Shown: positions 8,350 through 19,145, counted from the first letter of the stretch. The stretch is DNA of 64,000 nucleotides from Rhizobium sp. Root483D2 (GCF_001426685.1 NZ_LMFB01000008.1:105458-169457), one strand, 5' to 3'. The notes: generated from the letters alone by a model not told the origin. Translations and numbers: made by a program.

Positions 8350-9375
8350 ATGAGTATGAAGACATTTTACGCTGAAGAGCAGGCGAAACACGATCCGAAA
8401 ATGTTTCTCTCCAGCGGCGCCCCCCAGCCCAATCCGGAAAAGCCGGAGCGGATCGCACGGCTTCTCGCAGGCGCAAAGGCGGCGGGCTCCGAGATCGTCA
8501 GACCGCGTAATCATGGCCTAAAACCAATCGCCGCTGTGCATACGCCGGAATATCTGGAATTCCTGCAAAACATCTTTCTGCGCTGGCAGCGCATCGAGGG
8601 TGCCTCGCAAGAGGTGATCCCGAATATCCATCCGCTGGCAAGAACCGGCTGCTATCCAGCCTCCGCCGTCGGCCAGGCCGGTTATCACATGGCCGATACG
8701 GCTTGCCCGATCTCGTCCGATACCTGGGGCAGCGCCTGCTGGAGCGCCTGGAGCGCTGTCGAGGCGGCGGAAGCGATTCTGGCCGGCGCCCACCACACCT
8801 ATGCGCTCTGCCGCCCGCCGGGTCACCACGCCTTTGCCGATGTGGCCGGAGGGTTCTGCTTCCTCAACAATTCCGCAATTGCTGCTCAGCATCTGCTGAC
8901 GTCGTCGAAACGCGTCGCTATCCTCGATATCGATCTGCATCACGGCAACGGAACGCAGGGCATCTTCTATGGCCGCAGCGACGTGCTGACGGTATCGTTG
9001 CATGCCGATCCCGTGCGCTTCTATCCGTTCTTCTGGGGCAATGCCGATGAACGCGGCGAAGGCCTGGGGCTGGGCTACAACTACAATCTGCCACTGCCAC
9101 GCAAGACCGCCGACGCCGGTTTCCTCGAAGCACTCGACGCCGCCAACCGCCGCATCGAAGCCTATGCACCGGACGCGCTGGTGGTTGCGCTTGGCCTCGA
9201 CGCCTTCGAAGGCGATCCCTTCGGCGGACTATCCGTTTCCACCCCCGGCTTTGCCCGCATCGCCGAAGCCATCAGCAACCTCAGCCTCCCAACCGTCATC
9301 GTCCAGGAAGGCGGCTATCTCTGCGACGCGCTCGGCGATAACCTGACGTCGTTTTTGACCGGGTTCGGGCATTGA
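8350..9375 (+). CDS. Acetylpolyamine amidohydrolase (class II histone-deacetylase fold)
   Basis: 341 residues. The HDAC-like zinc site is complete: Asp195 and His197 in ILDIDLHHGNG, Asp284 in LGLDAFEGDP, the paired His159/His160 in CRPPGHHAF, and the transition-state tyrosine at 323 in EGGYLC. These numbers coincide with those I recall for acetylpolyamine amidohydrolase of Mycoplana ramosa, as does the PFFWGN insertion. Such enzymes remove acetyl groups from N-acetylated diamines. In this operon, after the acetyltransferase, it would remove the protecting acetyl group, for instance acting as a 4-acetamidobutyryl-CoA or 4-acetamidobutyrate deacetylase. Last gene of the operon. Confidence 0.9.
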   Translation: MSMKTFYAEEQAKHDPKMFLSSGAPQPNPEKPERIARLLAGAKAAGSEIVRPRNHGLKPIAAVHTPEYLEFLQNIFLRWQRIEGASQEVIPNIHPLARTGCYPASAVGQAGYHMADTACPISSDTWGSACWSAWSAVEAAEAILAGAHHTYALCRPPGHHAFADVAGGFCFLNNSAIAAQHLLTSSKRVAILDIDLHHGNGTQGIFYGRSDVLTVSLHADPVRFYPFFWGNADERGEGLGLGYNYNLPLPRKTADAGFLEALDAANRRIEAYAPDALVVALGLDAFEGDPFGGLSVSTPGFARIAEAISNLSLPTVIVQEGGYLCDALGDNLTSFLTGFGH

Positions 9376-9524
9376 TGGGTGGATTGGCGGCGGCATAGGT
9401 GAAAGTTCCATAACTAACCTTATCCATTCCGGAGCTGTAGCCGGGTGGGTTCAAGGATGAAGTGCAACATCCCGACCATGCCGGCGGCTTCTCTCGAGTT
9501 CCGGCGCGGCTTGCCTCAGGCCCG

Positions 9525-9953
9525 TCAGGTCTTGCGCTTGCGGCAGTAGAGTTCCAAGCGGTGGCGGACCAGGTCGTAGCCGAGTTCTGCGGCGATCTCG
9601 GCTTGTAGCTGCTCGATCTTGTCGGAACGGAATTCGATGACCGCGCCGGTGTCGATGTCGATCAGATGATCGTGGTGCGGTGCATCCGCAGTCTCAAATC
9701 GGGCGGTGGCGCTTTCAAAGGCGTGGCGATGCACGACGCCCTGCTGCTGCAGCGCAGACAGCGTTCTGTAGACAGTTGAAAGCGAAACAGTAGCGTCGAT
9801 TTCCTTTGCCCGGCGGTGCAATTCGCTGGCATCCGGGTGATCCTCGGCATTGGCGAGTATCTTCAGGATCGCTGCGCGCTGACGCGTCACGCGCACGCCG
9901 CCGTCCCTCAGCACGCCCTCCAATTCCACAACGCGATTCTGGTTCTGTTTCAT
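9525..9953 (-). CDS. mur: Fur-family manganese uptake regulator (Mur)
   Basis: 142 residues of the Fur family: winged-helix part with VRVTRQRAAIL, ATVSLSTVYRTLSAL, then the metal-binding HHDHLIDIDTGAVIEF. Only one cysteine is present near the C-terminus, so it lacks the paired CxxC structural zinc motifs of many Fur proteins. It is divergent from sitABCD, the arrangement known in rhizobia, where this Fur homologue is Mur and represses sitABCD when manganese is sufficient. The 150-bp spacer holds a 21-bp inverted repeat that can serve both promoters. Identity as Mur rests mainly on this context. Confidence 0.85.
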   Translation of the reverse strand: MKQNQNRVVELEGVLRDGGVRVTRQRAAILKILANAEDHPDASELHRRAKEIDATVSLSTVYRTLSALQQQGVVHRHAFESATARFETADAPHHDHLIDIDTGAVIEFRSDKIEQLQAEIAAELGYDLVRHRLELYCRKRKT

Positions 9954-10028
9954 GGCCGTACACTAAAGCGCTTCATCGTTAAACGGAAGCCATTTAGCCC
10001 AAGCATGACGCGTTTGAAAATAGCCAGT

Positions 10029-10049
10029 TGCGAATGCTTCTCATTTGCA
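10029..10049. promoter_or_regulatory. Candidate Mur/Fur box upstream of sitA
   Basis: Inverted repeat TGCGAATG-CTTCT-CATTTGCA, matching in 7 of 8 arm positions, centred 65 bp before the sitA start. Spacing and sequence resemble Fur-family operators in alphaproteobacteria. Confidence 0.65.
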
Positions 10050-10103
10050 TTGACTTGTGCAGATCATTCCCGTTATCCTGCCCGCGTCATCAAGGAGCAT
10101 GGA

Positions 10104-11009
10104 ATGATCGATCAGACGAGACGCTTTATACTGGCTGGAGCAACGGTACTGGCAGTCCTGGCGCTGGCTGCGGGAACCGCAGCGGCGCAGGAGAAATTCA
10201 AGGTTGTCACCACATTCACCGTGATTGCCGATATGGCCAGCAACGTTGCCGGTAATGCCGCAACCGTCCTATCGATCACCAAGCCAGGTGCGGAAATCCA
10301 TAATTACCAGCCGACCCCGCGCGACATCCTGAAGGCGCACGACGCCAAGCTGATCCTTTGGAACGGCCTCAATCTCGAACTCTGGTTTGAAAAATTCTTC
10401 CAGAATTTCGGTGATGTTCCCGGTGTTGTCGTTTCAAAGGGTGTGGAGCCGATGGGCATTGCCGAAGGCCCCTATAGCGGCAAGCCTAACCCGCATGCCT
10501 GGATGTCGCCCTCATCGGCGCTGATCTATGTGGATAATATCCGCGATGCTTTCGTCAAATACGACCCCGCCAATGCTGCGATCTACCAGGCCAATGCCGC
10601 GGCCTATAAACAGAAGATCGAGGCGGCAATCGCGCCCATTCGCGCCGAAATCGGCAAGATCCCTGAAGACAAGCGCTGGCTGGTGTCGAGCGAAGGCGCT
10701 TTCAGCTATCTCGCCCGCGACTTTGGTCTGAAGGAGCTTTATCTCTGGCCGATCAACGCCGATCAGCAGGGTACGCCGCAACAGGTGCGCAAGGTGATTG
10801 ACGCGGTCCGCGCCAACACAATCCCTGTCGTTTTCTCCGAAAGCACGATTTCGCCCGGTCCGGCACAGCAGGTGGCCCGCGAAACCGGCGCACGCTATGG
10901 CGGCGTGCTTTATGTGGATTCCTTGAGCGAGACGGACGGTCCGGTTCCGACCTATATCGACCTCCTGCGCGTCACGTCCGAAACGATCGTCAAGGGTCTT
11001 TCGCAATGA
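10104..11009 (+). CDS. sitA: Manganese ABC transporter periplasmic binding protein SitA
   Basis: 301 residues from the ATG at 10104, with AAGGAG six bases upstream; the ATG at 10099 is out of frame. A signal peptide is plain ([19 protein letters not shown] then TAAAQ). Cluster 9 metal-binding protein: the four expected ligands are His66 (EIHNYQP), His131 (NPHAWM), Glu197 (SSEGAF) and Asp272 (YVDSLS), the His-His-Glu-Asp set of manganese/iron binders. There is no histidine-rich loop as in ZnuA, which argues against zinc. First gene of sitABCD, whose members overlap by four bases each. Confidence 0.93.
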   Translation: MIDQTRRFILAGATVLAVLALAAGTAAAQEKFKVVTTFTVIADMASNVAGNAATVLSITKPGAEIHNYQPTPRDILKAHDAKLILWNGLNLELWFEKFFQNFGDVPGVVVSKGVEPMGIAEGPYSGKPNPHAWMSPSSALIYVDNIRDAFVKYDPANAAIYQANAAAYKQKIEAAIAPIRAEIGKIPEDKRWLVSSEGAFSYLARDFGLKELYLWPINADQQGTPQQVRKVIDAVRANTIPVVFSESTISPGPAQQVARETGARYGGVLYVDSLSETDGPVPTYIDLLRVTSETIVKGLSQ

Positions 11010-11956
11010 CCCGGCAGGTTGAAACCGGGCCCGGCCAAGAGATAAAATCCGGGCAGCCAGGCAGCGGCATTCGCGTTTCCGGCGCAACGGTGACCTATCG
11101 CAACGGCCATCGCGCCTTGCTCGATGCTTCCTTCGACATCCCGACCGGCACCATCACGGCGCTGGTGGGCGTCAACGGCAGCGGCAAATCGACCCTGTTC
11201 AAGGCGATCATGGGGTTTGCCCGGCTGGCACGCGGCGACATCTCGGTGCTTGGGCTTTCGGTGCCGCAAGCGCTGAAGAACAACCTTGTCGCCTATGTGC
11301 CGCAGGCGGAAGAAGTGGATTGGAATTTTCCGGTTCTCGTCGAAGACGTGGTGATGATGGGCCGCTACGGCCACATGAACATGCTGCGCATCGCGCGCAA
11401 GGCCGATCACGATGCGGTCGAAGCCGCCCTCGCCCGCGTCGGCATGAGCGATTTCCGCAAGCGCCAGATCGGCGAATTGTCGGGCGGGCAGAAGAAGCGT
11501 GTCTTCCTGGCGCGTGCGCTCGCGCAGGATGGCCGCGTCATCCTGCTCGACGAACCCTTCACCGGCGTCGATGTCAAGACCGAGGACGCGATCATCCGGC
11601 TGCTGATGGGCTCGCGTGACGAAGGCCGGGTGATGCTGGTCTCGACACATAATCTCGGCAGCGTTCCGGAGTTTTGCGATCGCGCTGTGCTTCTCAAGAA
11701 CACGGTGCTGGCCTACGGGCCGACGGAAACCACATTCACCCGGGAAAACCTTGAACGCGCATTCGGCGGCGTGCTGCGCCATTTCGTCCTTGGCGGCAAC
11801 AGCCTGCACGACGACGCCGATCCACGGCAACTGTCGGTTATCAGCGACGACGAGCGGCCACTGGTCATGTACGGCGCCAAGGGGCAGATGGTGCCGCAGC
11901 CCGCAAAGCCGCAGACTGCAACGCCGAAAACCGGCGCGGAGGTCAACAGACGATGA
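11006..11956 (+). CDS. sitB: Manganese ABC transporter ATP-binding protein SitB
   Basis: 316 residues. Walker A is GVNGSGKST, the ABC signature [15 protein letters not shown] and Walker [13 protein letters not shown]. The first 20 or so residues and a C-terminal tail after about 255 extend beyond the nucleotide-binding domain, common in rhizobial SitB. ATGA overlaps join it to sitA and sitC. It powers metal import through SitC and SitD at the inner membrane. Confidence 0.93.
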   Translation: MTRQVETGPGQEIKSGQPGSGIRVSGATVTYRNGHRALLDASFDIPTGTITALVGVNGSGKSTLFKAIMGFARLARGDISVLGLSVPQALKNNLVAYVPQAEEVDWNFPVLVEDVVMMGRYGHMNMLRIARKADHDAVEAALARVGMSDFRKRQIGELSGGQKKRVFLARALAQDGRVILLDEPFTGVDVKTEDAIIRLLMGSRDEGRVMLVSTHNLGSVPEFCDRAVLLKNTVLAYGPTETTFTRENLERAFGGVLRHFVLGGNSLHDDADPRQLSVISDDERPLVMYGAKGQMVPQPAKPQTATPKTGAEVNRR

Positions 11957-12813
11957 TCGCCACGCTGATGGAGCCGTTTACCTACGGCTATATGCTGAAC
12001 GCCATGTGGGTGAGTGCGCTGGTTGGCGCCGTCTGCGCGTTCCTGTCGTCCTATCTCATGCTGAAGGGCTGGTCGCTGATTGGCGATGCGCTCTCGCACG
12101 CGATCGTTCCCGGCGTTGCCGGCGCCTATATGCTCGGCCTGCCCTTTTCGCTCGGCGCCTTCTTCTCCGGTGGGCTTGCCGCTGGCGCGATGCTGTTCCT
12201 CAACCAGCGTACCCGGCTGAAGGAAGACACCATTATCGGTCTGATCTTTACGTCTTTCTTCGGACTTGGCCTGTTCATGATCTCTCTGTCGCCAACGTCG
12301 GTGAATATCCAGACGATCGTGCTCGGCAATATTCTGGCCATTACACCGGCCGACACCCTGCAGCTTGCGCTGATCGGGATGATCTCGCTGATCATCCTGA
12401 CGGCGAAATGGAAGGATCTGATGGTGACCTTCTTCGACGAAAGCCACGCGCGTTCGATCGGTATCCGCACCACATTGCTGAAGGTGATGTTCTTCACCCT
12501 GTTGTCGGCCTGCACGGTCGCGGCATTGCAGACGGTCGGGGCGTTTCTCGTCATTGCGATGGTGGTTACGCCCGGCGCCACCGCCTATCTGCTGACCGAC
12601 CGCTTTCCCCGGCTGATCATCATCAGCGTGGCGATCGGCGCGTTGACGAGCTTCTTCGGCGCCTATGTCAGCTATTTCCTGGATGGCGCCACCGGCGGCA
12701 TTATCATCCTTTTCCAAACGCTTCTCTTTTTCGCTGCCTTCGTTTTTGCCCCGAAACATGGGCTGCTTGCCGCCCGCAGGCGCACAGCTCAGGCTCTGGA
12801 GGTGACCGCATGA
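11953..12813 (+). CDS. sitC: Manganese ABC transporter permease SitC
   Basis: 286 residues, hydrophobic, with seven to eight predicted membrane spans of the ABC-3 (metal) permease family. Family marks are [19 protein letters not shown] near the N-terminus, and [19 protein letters not shown] in the C-terminal half. Overlaps sitB (ATGA) and sitD. Pairs with SitD, with which it shares the LKGW-SL-GDA-SHA block. Confidence 0.93.
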   Translation: MIATLMEPFTYGYMLNAMWVSALVGAVCAFLSSYLMLKGWSLIGDALSHAIVPGVAGAYMLGLPFSLGAFFSGGLAAGAMLFLNQRTRLKEDTIIGLIFTSFFGLGLFMISLSPTSVNIQTIVLGNILAITPADTLQLALIGMISLIILTAKWKDLMVTFFDESHARSIGIRTTLLKVMFFTLLSACTVAALQTVGAFLVIAMVVTPGATAYLLTDRFPRLIIISVAIGALTSFFGAYVSYFLDGATGGIIILFQTLLFFAAFVFAPKHGLLAARRRTAQALEVTA

Positions 12814-13661
12814 TGTCCCTCGACATGCTCATGGCCGTCTTCGAATTCCCGTTCATGCGCAATGCGCTGCTGATCTCGGTGCTGGTGGCGGTCCCGACGG
12901 CGCTGCTTTCCTGCTTTCTCGTCCTGAAAGGCTGGTCGCTGATGGGCGACGCGATTTCGCATGCGGTCTTTCCAGGTGTCGTCATCTCCTACATTGCCGG
13001 TCTGCCGTTTGCCGTTGGTGCCTTTGCCGCCGGCATGTCATGTGCGCTTCTGACCGGATATCTCAAGGAAAACAGCCGTATCAAGCAGGATACGGTGATG
13101 GGCGTGGTGTTCTCAGGCATGTTCGGCTTCGGTTTGGTGCTCTACACCAAGATCCAGAGCGATGTGCATCTCGACCATATCCTCTTTGGCGACATGCTCG
13201 GCATTGGCTGGGCGGATATCCTCCAAACCGGACTGATCGCGCTGGTGACGACCGCTATTCTTGCGGTAAAGTGGCGGGATTTCCTTTTGCATGCCTTCGA
13301 TCCGGCCCAGGCAAAGGCCGTCGGTCTGCCCGTCAACTGGCTGCACTACGGATTGCTCGTCCTTCTTTCGCTGACGATCGTCGGAGCCCTGAAGGCCGTC
13401 GGGCTGATCCTCGCCATCGCCATGCTGATTGCACCGGGCGCCATTGCCTTCCTGATCACTCGGACGATGGGAACGATGCTGATTGCCGCTGTCCTCGTCG
13501 CAACCGTGGCATCGTTCTTCGGGGTCTATCTCTCGTTCTTCATCGACAGTGCGCCAGCCCCGACCATCGTGCTCCTCATGACAATTATCTTCATAGCCGC
13601 GTTCATCTGGTCGTCATGGAGGTCCGCCAGCGCAGAGGCGCAGCAAACCATCAGCGAGTGA
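12810..13661 (+). CDS. sitD: Manganese ABC transporter permease SitD
   Basis: 283 residues from ATG 12810 (an in-frame ATG also follows at 12813). The frame is open far upstream, but that part lies over sitB and sitC in another frame and has no permease character, so the overlap start is chosen. ABC-3 permease with FLVLKGWSLMGDAISHAVFP and VGLILAIAMLIAPGAIAFL. Last gene of the sit operon; the next gene is convergent, 33 bp away. Confidence 0.93.
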   Translation: MMSLDMLMAVFEFPFMRNALLISVLVAVPTALLSCFLVLKGWSLMGDAISHAVFPGVVISYIAGLPFAVGAFAAGMSCALLTGYLKENSRIKQDTVMGVVFSGMFGFGLVLYTKIQSDVHLDHILFGDMLGIGWADILQTGLIALVTTAILAVKWRDFLLHAFDPAQAKAVGLPVNWLHYGLLVLLSLTIVGALKAVGLILAIAMLIAPGAIAFLITRTMGTMLIAAVLVATVASFFGVYLSFFIDSAPAPTIVLLMTIIFIAAFIWSSWRSASAEAQQTISE

Positions 13662-13694
13662 TCTTGCGTCATCTTGAGCTTGCGACGCTGGATT

Positions 13695-14771
13695 TCAAAC
13701 GATCCTGCCGCGGGCGGCGACGGGCCAGACGGCTGAAATCTCGCCGTTTTCGATGATGTTGACCGCGTCGACCAGGTTGGTGACGACGCAAGCGTGATTG
13801 GGGACGATGCGCAGCCGGTCGCCGACTTTCAGGTTGATCGGCCCGTCGCTGACCAGGCGGCCGTGCTCTTCCGAAAGCTGGTCGATGGCGATGTCGTCGC
13901 GGTTAAGCACATGGCCATAGCCCGAGAGGCCGAGCAGGTCGGAGGTCAGCGCCTTTGAGCCGGCGTCGATGATGGCACGATTGGCAGCGGGCACGGACAC
14001 CACAGTTGCCACCACCGTCAGCGCGCAGTCGTCCCATGTGCAGACGCCGCGCGTCACCAGAGAGCGGTCGTTATAGACATAGGTTCCCGGCCGGTATTCG
14101 GTCGTCACCGGTGCCTTGGCCGCGTCCATCATCGAAGGTGTGCCGCCCGATGTGATGACCGGCACCGTAATGCCGGCTGCCTCGATGAACGCCTTGGCGC
14201 GGGTCATGAAGGATTCGACCGCGGCCGCATCATTGGCCGGCGGATAGGTCATCAGCCCGCCGAAGACCAGGCCTTCGGCCTTGGCGATCCGTTGCGCAAG
14301 CGTGGCTGCGGCTTCGGGCGTCGGCACGCCGCAGCGGTCAGCCCCGGTATTGCATTCGACCAGTACCCGCAGCGGCTGAGCTTCCTGCGCAAAGGCGGCG
14401 GAGAGGCCGTCGATGACCGTCTCGTTGTCGGCAACGACACTCAGCGTCACCTTGCGTGCAAGCGCTGCGAGATGCGCGAGCTTTTCGGCGCCGAGAATAT
14501 TGTAGGTGATGAGAACGTCGCGGATTTCAGCGCTGGCGGCGACCATGGCCTCGGCTTCCGAAACCTTCTGGCAGGTCACGCCGATGGCCCCTGCCCTAAG
14601 TTGCATCTCGGCCACCGCCGGCAGCTTGTGCGTCTTGATATGCGGGCGGACCTTCAAGCCATGGGCGTCAGCATAGGCCTGGAAATGATCGATATTGCGC
14701 TGGGCGATGTCGAGATCGACCAGGACAGCTGGCGTGCTCACGGTCTGAAGCGTCGATGGGTCCTTGCTCAT
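13695..14771 (-). CDS. D-threonine aldolase / D-serine dehydratase-like PLP enzyme
   Basis: 358 residues of the alanine-racemase-fold family. The N-terminal PLP motif is KVRPHIKTHKLPA with the probable PLP lysine at 46. The C-terminal half ends with VPNHACVVTNL, whose His and Cys match the divalent metal site of D-threonine aldolases and D-serine dehydratases. It stands alone between the convergent sit operon and the pobR gene, so context gives no substrate. Likely reactions are retro-aldol cleavage of D-beta-hydroxy amino acids to glycine and an aldehyde, or dehydration; the sequence does not separate them. Confidence 0.82.
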   Translation of the reverse strand: MSKDPSTLQTVSTPAVLVDLDIAQRNIDHFQAYADAHGLKVRPHIKTHKLPAVAEMQLRAGAIGVTCQKVSEAEAMVAASAEIRDVLITYNILGAEKLAHLAALARKVTLSVVADNETVIDGLSAAFAQEAQPLRVLVECNTGADRCGVPTPEAAATLAQRIAKAEGLVFGGLMTYPPANDAAAVESFMTRAKAFIEAAGITVPVITSGGTPSMMDAAKAPVTTEYRPGTYVYNDRSLVTRGVCTWDDCALTVVATVVSVPAANRAIIDAGSKALTSDLLGLSGYGHVLNRDDIAIDQLSEEHGRLVSDGPINLKVGDRLRIVPNHACVVTNLVDAVNIIENGEISAVWPVAARGRIV

Positions 14772-14905
14772 GGGATCTCCGGAAGTTCTGCTATGATGAC
14801 GGAAGCGCTAGCGCATTCCGCCCGAATTCCTATCCGGCAAAGTTCTGCCCGTCCATGCGCGTCGCGTAAATTGCGGCGATTGCCATGGACGTCAGTTAAA
14901 GCGGC

Positions 14906-15787
14906 TCAGCTCTCACCCTGGCTGCGCCGCCATTGCCGTGGCGAAAGGCCTGTCCGCGTCAGGAAAAAACGGGAGAAATAGGCGGGATCGGCAAAGCCGA
15001 GCCGGAAGCCGATTTCCTGCACGGGAATTTGCGTGAACAGCAGTTCGCGTTGCGCCTCGTCGATCAGCTTGCCGTTGATCAGCATCTGGGTGCTACCGCC
15101 GGTCAGCTGTTTGACGATGCGGTTGAGATGTGTGGGCGACAACCCCAGCGCATCTGCATAGAAGGATGCTGGTTTGTGGGAGCGGAAATGCTGGTGGATC
15201 AAACCGGTCAACCGGCTCAGCCGCCGCTCGTTCGCCGTCGCTCCCGCCTCTTCGTCCGCCTGCCCCCCGGACGTCAGCCGTGCCGTCAGCCTGAGCGCGG
15301 AGGTGAGATAGGCCTCGCAAAGATCGGCCGCCCCGGTGCGCCGGGCTGCTGCCTCTGCCGCCAGCCGGTGCAGCGTATCGGCGATATAGCGGCTGCCGGT
15401 GTCGTCCGGCAGCAGCGCCGTCAGGCGCGGCAGGCTGAGCCAGGCGCCAAACCGGCTGTGATCGCCGGGCATGGTTTTCAGATGCGACGCAAGCACCGTG
15501 AACACGTAACCATCGATATCCCTGGAGAACCGGAAGCCGTGACGGCAAAGCGGCGGCACCGTGATGACGGCGGGGGCTGCAATGGCCTGGACGGCATCGC
15601 CAAAAACCGCGTCGCCCGATCCTGCCGCGATGTACAGGATCTGAAAGAACTGCTCGTGGCGATGCTGACCGATTTCCCAATGATGCAGGCTGCTGCGTGA
15701 CGGGATCGTTTCGCAATGCAGCCAGAAGCGCGGTGAATCACTGGATTTTTCGCCATAGAGCTCATAGGTGGGGATCGCGCGCATCAT
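14906..15787 (-). CDS. pobR: AraC-family activator of 4-hydroxybenzoate hydroxylase (PobR)
   Basis: About 293 residues from ATG 15787 (ATG 15784 also possible). The open frame runs further up but there overlaps pobA on the other strand, so the inner start is chosen. N-terminal cupin-like sensing domain (IGQHRHEQFFQILYIAAGSG), C-terminal double helix-turn-helix of AraC type (DALGLSPTHLNRIVKQLTG, IGFRLGFADPAYFSRFFLTR). It is divergent from pobA by 109 bp. In rhizobia the pobA activator is an AraC-type PobR responding to 4-hydroxybenzoate, so the symbol is given on family plus context. Confidence 0.85.
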   Translation of the reverse strand: MMRAIPTYELYGEKSSDSPRFWLHCETIPSRSSLHHWEIGQHRHEQFFQILYIAAGSGDAVFGDAVQAIAAPAVITVPPLCRHGFRFSRDIDGYVFTVLASHLKTMPGDHSRFGAWLSLPRLTALLPDDTGSRYIADTLHRLAAEAAARRTGAADLCEAYLTSALRLTARLTSGGQADEEAGATANERRLSRLTGLIHQHFRSHKPASFYADALGLSPTHLNRIVKQLTGGSTQMLINGKLIDEAQRELLFTQIPVQEIGFRLGFADPAYFSRFFLTRTGLSPRQWRRSQGES

Positions 15788-15794
15788 GTCCTGA

Positions 15795-17069
<1,275 letters not shown>

Positions 17070-17074
17070 GCAAT

Positions 17075-17097
17075 GGGAGGCATCCGAAAGGCCTCCC
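17075..17097. terminator. Hairpin between convergent pobA and pcaF
   Basis: Inverted repeat GGGAGGC-(9)-GCCTCCC, 6 bp after the pobA stop and 50 bp from the pcaF stop. No long T run follows, so it may work weakly or mainly as an mRNA end-protecting stem. Confidence 0.45.
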
Positions 17098-17147
17098 TCT
17101 CCAACCAGGAATGTGTCGGCAACCGATATCGCCGCCGCTTCCTTGCA

Positions 17148-18353
17148 TCAGGCACGTTCGAGCGCGATTGCGATCCCCTGCCCGACACCGATGCACATGG
17201 TCGATAGGGAAAAGCGGCCACCGGTCAGCTGGAGGTCGAGGGCGGCGGTGCCGGTGATGCGGGCGCCGGACATGCCAAGCGGATGCCCAAGCGCGATGGC
17301 GCCGCCGTTGCGGTTGACGCGTGGATCCTCATCGGCGATGCCGAGTTCGCGAAGGACGGCGAGACCCTGGCTGGCAAAGGCTTCGTTGAGCTCGATCACA
17401 TCGAACTGGTCTTGCGTCATGCCCAGCCGCGCCATCAGCTTTTGCGAGGCGGGTACCGGGCCGATGCCCATGATGCGCGGCGGCACGCCTGCAGCCGCAC
17501 CTCCCATGACGCGGGCGACCGGCGTCAGGCCATGTTTCTTCACGGCGGCTTCCGAGGCAATGATCAGCGCGGCAGCGCCATCGTTGACGCCGGAGGCATT
17601 GCCGGCGGTCACGGTACCGCCTTCCTTCCTGAAGGGTGTGCCGAGCTTGGCAAGCGTTTCGATCGTGGTTGCGCGGGGGTGCTCATCCCTGTCGATGGTG
17701 ACCGGATCACCCTTGCGCTGCGGGATGACGACGGCGGTGATCTCGCGCGCAAGACGTCCGTTGTCCTGGGCAGCGGCCGCCTTGTTCTGTGAGTGGAGTG
17801 CGAAGGCGTCCTGGTCTGCCCGGCTCACCTTGTAATCCTCGGCGACTTTTTCGCCGGTCTCCGGCATCGAATCGACGCCATATTGTTTCTTCATCAACGG
17901 ATTGATGAAGCGCCAGCCGATTGTCGTATCGTGAATTTCGGCGGCGCGGGAAAAGGCAGTTTCGGCCTTGGGCATGACGAACGGCGCGCGCGACATGCTT
18001 TCCACGCCCCCGGCAATCATCAGTTCGGCCTCGCCGGCACGGATGGCACGGGCGGCCGTGATGACGGCATCCATGCCGGAGCCGCACAACCGGTTGATGG
18101 TGGTGCCGGACACGTCAAGCGGCATGCCGGAGAGCAGCAGCGACATGCGCGCGATGTTGCGATTGTCCTCACCCGCCTGGTTGGCGCAGCCGAAAATCAC
18201 ATCGTCCACCGCCTGCCAGTCAACGGAAGCATTGCGTTGCATCAGCGCTTTCAGCGGAATGGCGCCGAGATCATCGGCCCGCACGGAAGAGAGAGAACCA
18301 CCGAAACGGCCGATCGGCGTGCGGATATAGTCGCAGATATAGGCTTCAGCCAT
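17148..18353 (-). CDS. pcaF: Beta-ketoadipyl-CoA thiolase PcaF
   Basis: 401 residues from ATG 18353, which has GGGAGG seven bases upstream and overlaps the pcaJ stop (TGATG); an in-frame GTG precedes it directly. Thiolase motifs: nucleophile Cys in TINRLCGSGMDAV (about 90), GNASGVNDGAAAL, GGAIALGHPLGMSGARI, and CIGVGQGIAIALE at the end. With PcaIJ upstream it cleaves beta-ketoadipyl-CoA to succinyl-CoA and acetyl-CoA, the final step of aromatic degradation. Acetyl-CoA acetyltransferase is the alternative by sequence alone, but the operon settles it. Confidence 0.93.
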   Translation of the reverse strand: MAEAYICDYIRTPIGRFGGSLSSVRADDLGAIPLKALMQRNASVDWQAVDDVIFGCANQAGEDNRNIARMSLLLSGMPLDVSGTTINRLCGSGMDAVITAARAIRAGEAELMIAGGVESMSRAPFVMPKAETAFSRAAEIHDTTIGWRFINPLMKKQYGVDSMPETGEKVAEDYKVSRADQDAFALHSQNKAAAAQDNGRLAREITAVVIPQRKGDPVTIDRDEHPRATTIETLAKLGTPFRKEGGTVTAGNASGVNDGAAALIIASEAAVKKHGLTPVARVMGGAAAGVPPRIMGIGPVPASQKLMARLGMTQDQFDVIELNEAFASQGLAVLRELGIADEDPRVNRNGGAIALGHPLGMSGARITGTAALDLQLTGGRFSLSTMCIGVGQGIAIALERA

Positions 18354-19135
18354 CACGCCGCCTCCCCGTCGCCCTGATGGGCTTTCCTGGTGCGGGCGTT
18401 GATGTCGCGCAGGGTCTGCAGCTCGGTTTCAGTCGGAGCGGGCGTGTCCATCACCGTGTCGGCAAACTTGATCGGCCAGCCGCAATTCTCAGAGATTTGC
18501 GCGCGGGTCACGCCCTGATGGATCGACACCACGGTCAATTCCTTGGTGACCGGGTCCGGCTCGAGGATGCAGAGGTCCGTGATCACGCGGCTCGGTCCCT
18601 TGGTCTTCATGCCGAGCCGTTCGCGGTGATTGCCGCCTTCGCCGTGGCCCATCGAGGTGATGAAATTGAGCTTATCGACGAAGCCGCGTTTGGAGAGCGC
18701 CATGGTAATGAAAATCTGGCCGCAATTGCTGGCAATCTCCGGAGCGCCACCACCACCGGGCAGGCGCACCTTCGGATGATCGTAGGGACCGACCACCGTG
18801 GTGTTGAGATTGGCGAATCTGTCGATCTGGGCGCCGCCGAGAAAGCCGGTGGTGATGCGCCCGCCCTGCAGCCAGTAGCGGAACATTTCAGGCACTGGGA
18901 CGGTGAACAGCGCCGTGGCGCACAACTCGCCATCGCCGATCGACAGCGGCAGAACATCCGGCCTGGTGCCGACCGTGCCGCTTTCATAGATCAGCGTGAT
19001 ATCCGGCGCATGGGTGAGCCGTGCCACGTTGCAGGCAGCCGATGGCGCGCCGATGCCGACGAAACAGACATCCTCGTTGGTCAGTGCACGCGCGGCCGCA
19101 ATGGTCATCATTTCGGTGGGGGTGAAGTCGCTCAT
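18353..19135 (-). CDS. pcaJ: 3-oxoadipate CoA-transferase subunit B
   Basis: 260 residues from ATG 19135, chosen because GAGGAG lies six bases upstream; an in-frame ATG at 19141 abuts that site. Class I CoA-transferase beta subunit: the catalytic glutamate lies in TLIYESGTVG, and GGGGAPEIA is the conserved glycine loop. The gene begins 10 bp after pcaI and runs into pcaF. With PcaI it moves CoA from succinyl-CoA to beta-ketoadipate. Confidence 0.93.
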   Translation of the reverse strand: MSDFTPTEMMTIAAARALTNEDVCFVGIGAPSAACNVARLTHAPDITLIYESGTVGTRPDVLPLSIGDGELCATALFTVPVPEMFRYWLQGGRITTGFLGGAQIDRFANLNTTVVGPYDHPKVRLPGGGGAPEIASNCGQIFITMALSKRGFVDKLNFITSMGHGEGGNHRERLGMKTKGPSRVITDLCILEPDPVTKELTVVSIHQGVTRAQISENCGWPIKFADTVMDTPAPTETELQTLRDINARTRKAHQGDGEAA

Positions 19136-19145
19136 CGTCATCTCC

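Noticed and set aside
11751..12809. Upstream extension of sitD across sitC
   Set aside because: The sequence there is unlike a permease and duplicates sitB and sitC coding space; the start overlapping the sitC stop is preferred.
14805..14814. Ten-base palindrome GCGCTAGCGC before the D-threonine aldolase-like gene
   Set aside because: Short and GC-rich, likely by chance; no second copy or promoter arrangement supports it.
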